A stretch of 64,000 nucleotides of DNA from Ampelomyces quisqualis. Lineage: Eukaryota; Ascomycota; Dothideomycetes; Pleosporales; Phaeosphaeriaceae. The translations under genes were made by a program, and so were the position numbers. Of this stretch, positions 63,066-64,000 are shown one piece after another; the first letter of the stretch is position 1, and every line of letters begins with the position of its first letter. The notes beneath the pieces are model-generated. The model was given only the letters and a program-made list of their open reading frames with translations, was not told the origin of the DNA and did not search any database. The stretch lies in the NCBI GenBank assembly GCA_018398575.1, contig JAGTXZ010000003.1, positions 62,001 through 126,000 on the forward strand, in the 5' to 3' direction.

Positions 63066-64000
63066 CGTTAGGAAAAATTAAGATTTGTCTAGTTAGCCTA
63101 GTTGCAGCAACCCGCGGCTGCCTAATAGTAATACTGTCTACTAGACAATTTGCTAAAGTTGCCCTACTTACTTTTGGTTACTAGTAACCTAACAGTAACC
63201 TAATAGTAAGTTGCCTATATAACCTATGTTACCTGTGTTGCCTATGTTGCCTATATTGCTAGTATTACTAGATTTAACAGTTAAGAACTGTTAAGTACTG
63301 CAGCACTAGCAGAACTATATACTATAGCTAGCTACCTATATCTTTATACTCTTATAGCGTAGGCTAACTAAGCTAGTTCTTCTTATCTAGTTATATAGGC
63401 TTTTTAATTAAATATAGTATAGTTATATTACGCTTCTTTAAAAAGGGGCTAGCCTAGACGCAGCTACTAGGCCTAACGTCCTATAGGGCATACGTTAGTA
63501 GGTATATAACGCGCTCTATATATAGAAGGCTTTAACTACTACTACTTCTTATAGAGTAGTAACTATCTTATTAGTTAGTTATATTAGAATTATATGCTGT
63601 GTCTACTAGTGCTGTACTATCTACTATAGTAGTCTATACTATTGCGTTATATTAAGGCTAACCTAACAGTATCTACTGTAACAGGCTGCCGCCTAGTTAG
63701 TTCTTAGTTAGAGAAAAACCTTAGCTTATTAAACCAGAACACTAAAAAGGTTCTGAACTAGAACGCTAAAAATCCTCTAGGCTAAAACACTAAAAACAGT
63801 TCTAGACTAGAGCGCCTAAACTCTCTAAACTAGACTGCCTTAGAACTATAAAAAAGTTCTAGGTAGCAATTAGGATAGATTACAAATTTACGTCTTTATT
63901 TCCTAGTAACTACTCTTAGAGTCTACCTCTTATATCTACGCGTTATACTAGCAAAAGTATATTAAGTTATTATAATATTTACTTCGCCTACTATTTACAA
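63066..64000 (+). mobile_element. Left end of a second copy of the large transposon
   Basis: Starts with CGTTAGGAAAAATTAAGAT (preceded by TA at 63,064-63,065), like 25,682. It then follows that copy through the GC-rich patch at about 63,108-63,122, the subterminal motifs and the region ending GGCTAACCTAACAGTAT. A solo LTR interrupts it at 63,677-63,934, after which the alignment resumes (GCGTTATACTAGCAAAAG at 63,940 versus GCGTTGTACTAGTAAAAG at about 26,300). The element runs out of the window. The lengths compared so far are very similar, with mainly C/T and G/A differences. Confidence 0.85.
63677..63934 (+). repeat. Solo LTR (Gypsy relic 1 family) with 5-bp target duplication
   Basis: 258 bp starting TGTAACAGGC and ending CTCTTATA (terminal CA changed to TA). 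It is flanked by TCTAC at 63,672-63,676 and 63,935-63,939. The uninterrupted site is preserved in the other transposon copy near 26,290-26,300 as TTTAC. It aligns, in opposite orientation, with the LTR at 58,962-59,178, including the repeated AGAACACTAAAAA-type units, of which it has more. No internal coding DNA remains, as expected after recombination between two LTRs. Confidence 0.88.

Overview
The window comes from a filamentous ascomycete with a two-compartment genome, probably a dothideomycete (inferred from protein similarity and genome style, not proven). About 5.1 kb (16.8-22.0 kb) is balanced in base composition and holds three apparently intact nuclear genes with short fungal introns. 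Everything else is extremely AT-rich, saturated with TA and CTAG, visibly poor in TGG/CCA, and full of stops in all frames. When those stops are read through, repeat proteins reappear. This is the pattern left by C-to-T mutation of repeats (RIP, repeat-induced point mutation).

Layout. 0-1.4 kb: a CTAT microsatellite and an unrecognised decayed ORF. 1.37-5.54 kb: a minisatellite built on a 14-bp unit in about two dozen higher-order blocks. 5.5-13.8 kb: a decayed element with a RecQ-like helicase relic on the minus strand and an unidentified relic on the plus strand. 13.8-16.2 kb: a 26-bp minisatellite. 16.9-22.0 kb: the gene island, with IST3 (RES splicing factor, minus), a cytoplasmic dynein light intermediate chain (plus, divergent from IST3), and a sarcosine-oxidase-like FAD amine oxidase (plus). 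22-25.7 kb: AT-rich DNA with the end of a Copia relic. 25,682-44,564: a candidate 18.9-kb DNA transposon with 11-bp terminal inverted repeats and a 2-bp target duplication. It contains a Plavaka-like (CACTA superfamily) transposase relic, a pogo-like transposase relic, an unidentified gene and several tandem-repeat blocks. 44.6-49.2 kb: a Copia relic split by two short copies (879 and 854 bp) of the same transposon in opposite orientation. 49.2-53 kb: mostly unresolved. 53-61 kb: two different Gypsy relics on the minus strand, one with a recognisable LTR. About 61.5-63.05 kb: a second Copia relic. 63,066 to the end: the left end of a second large-transposon copy, with a solo LTR nested in it.

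The three island genes are housekeeping or metabolic and do not form a pathway. IST3 and the dynein subunit share a 425-bp divergent intergenic region. The most interesting material is the large transposon family and its short derivatives, and the nesting order that can be read from them. All relic identifications were made by eye from read-through translation and need profile searches.
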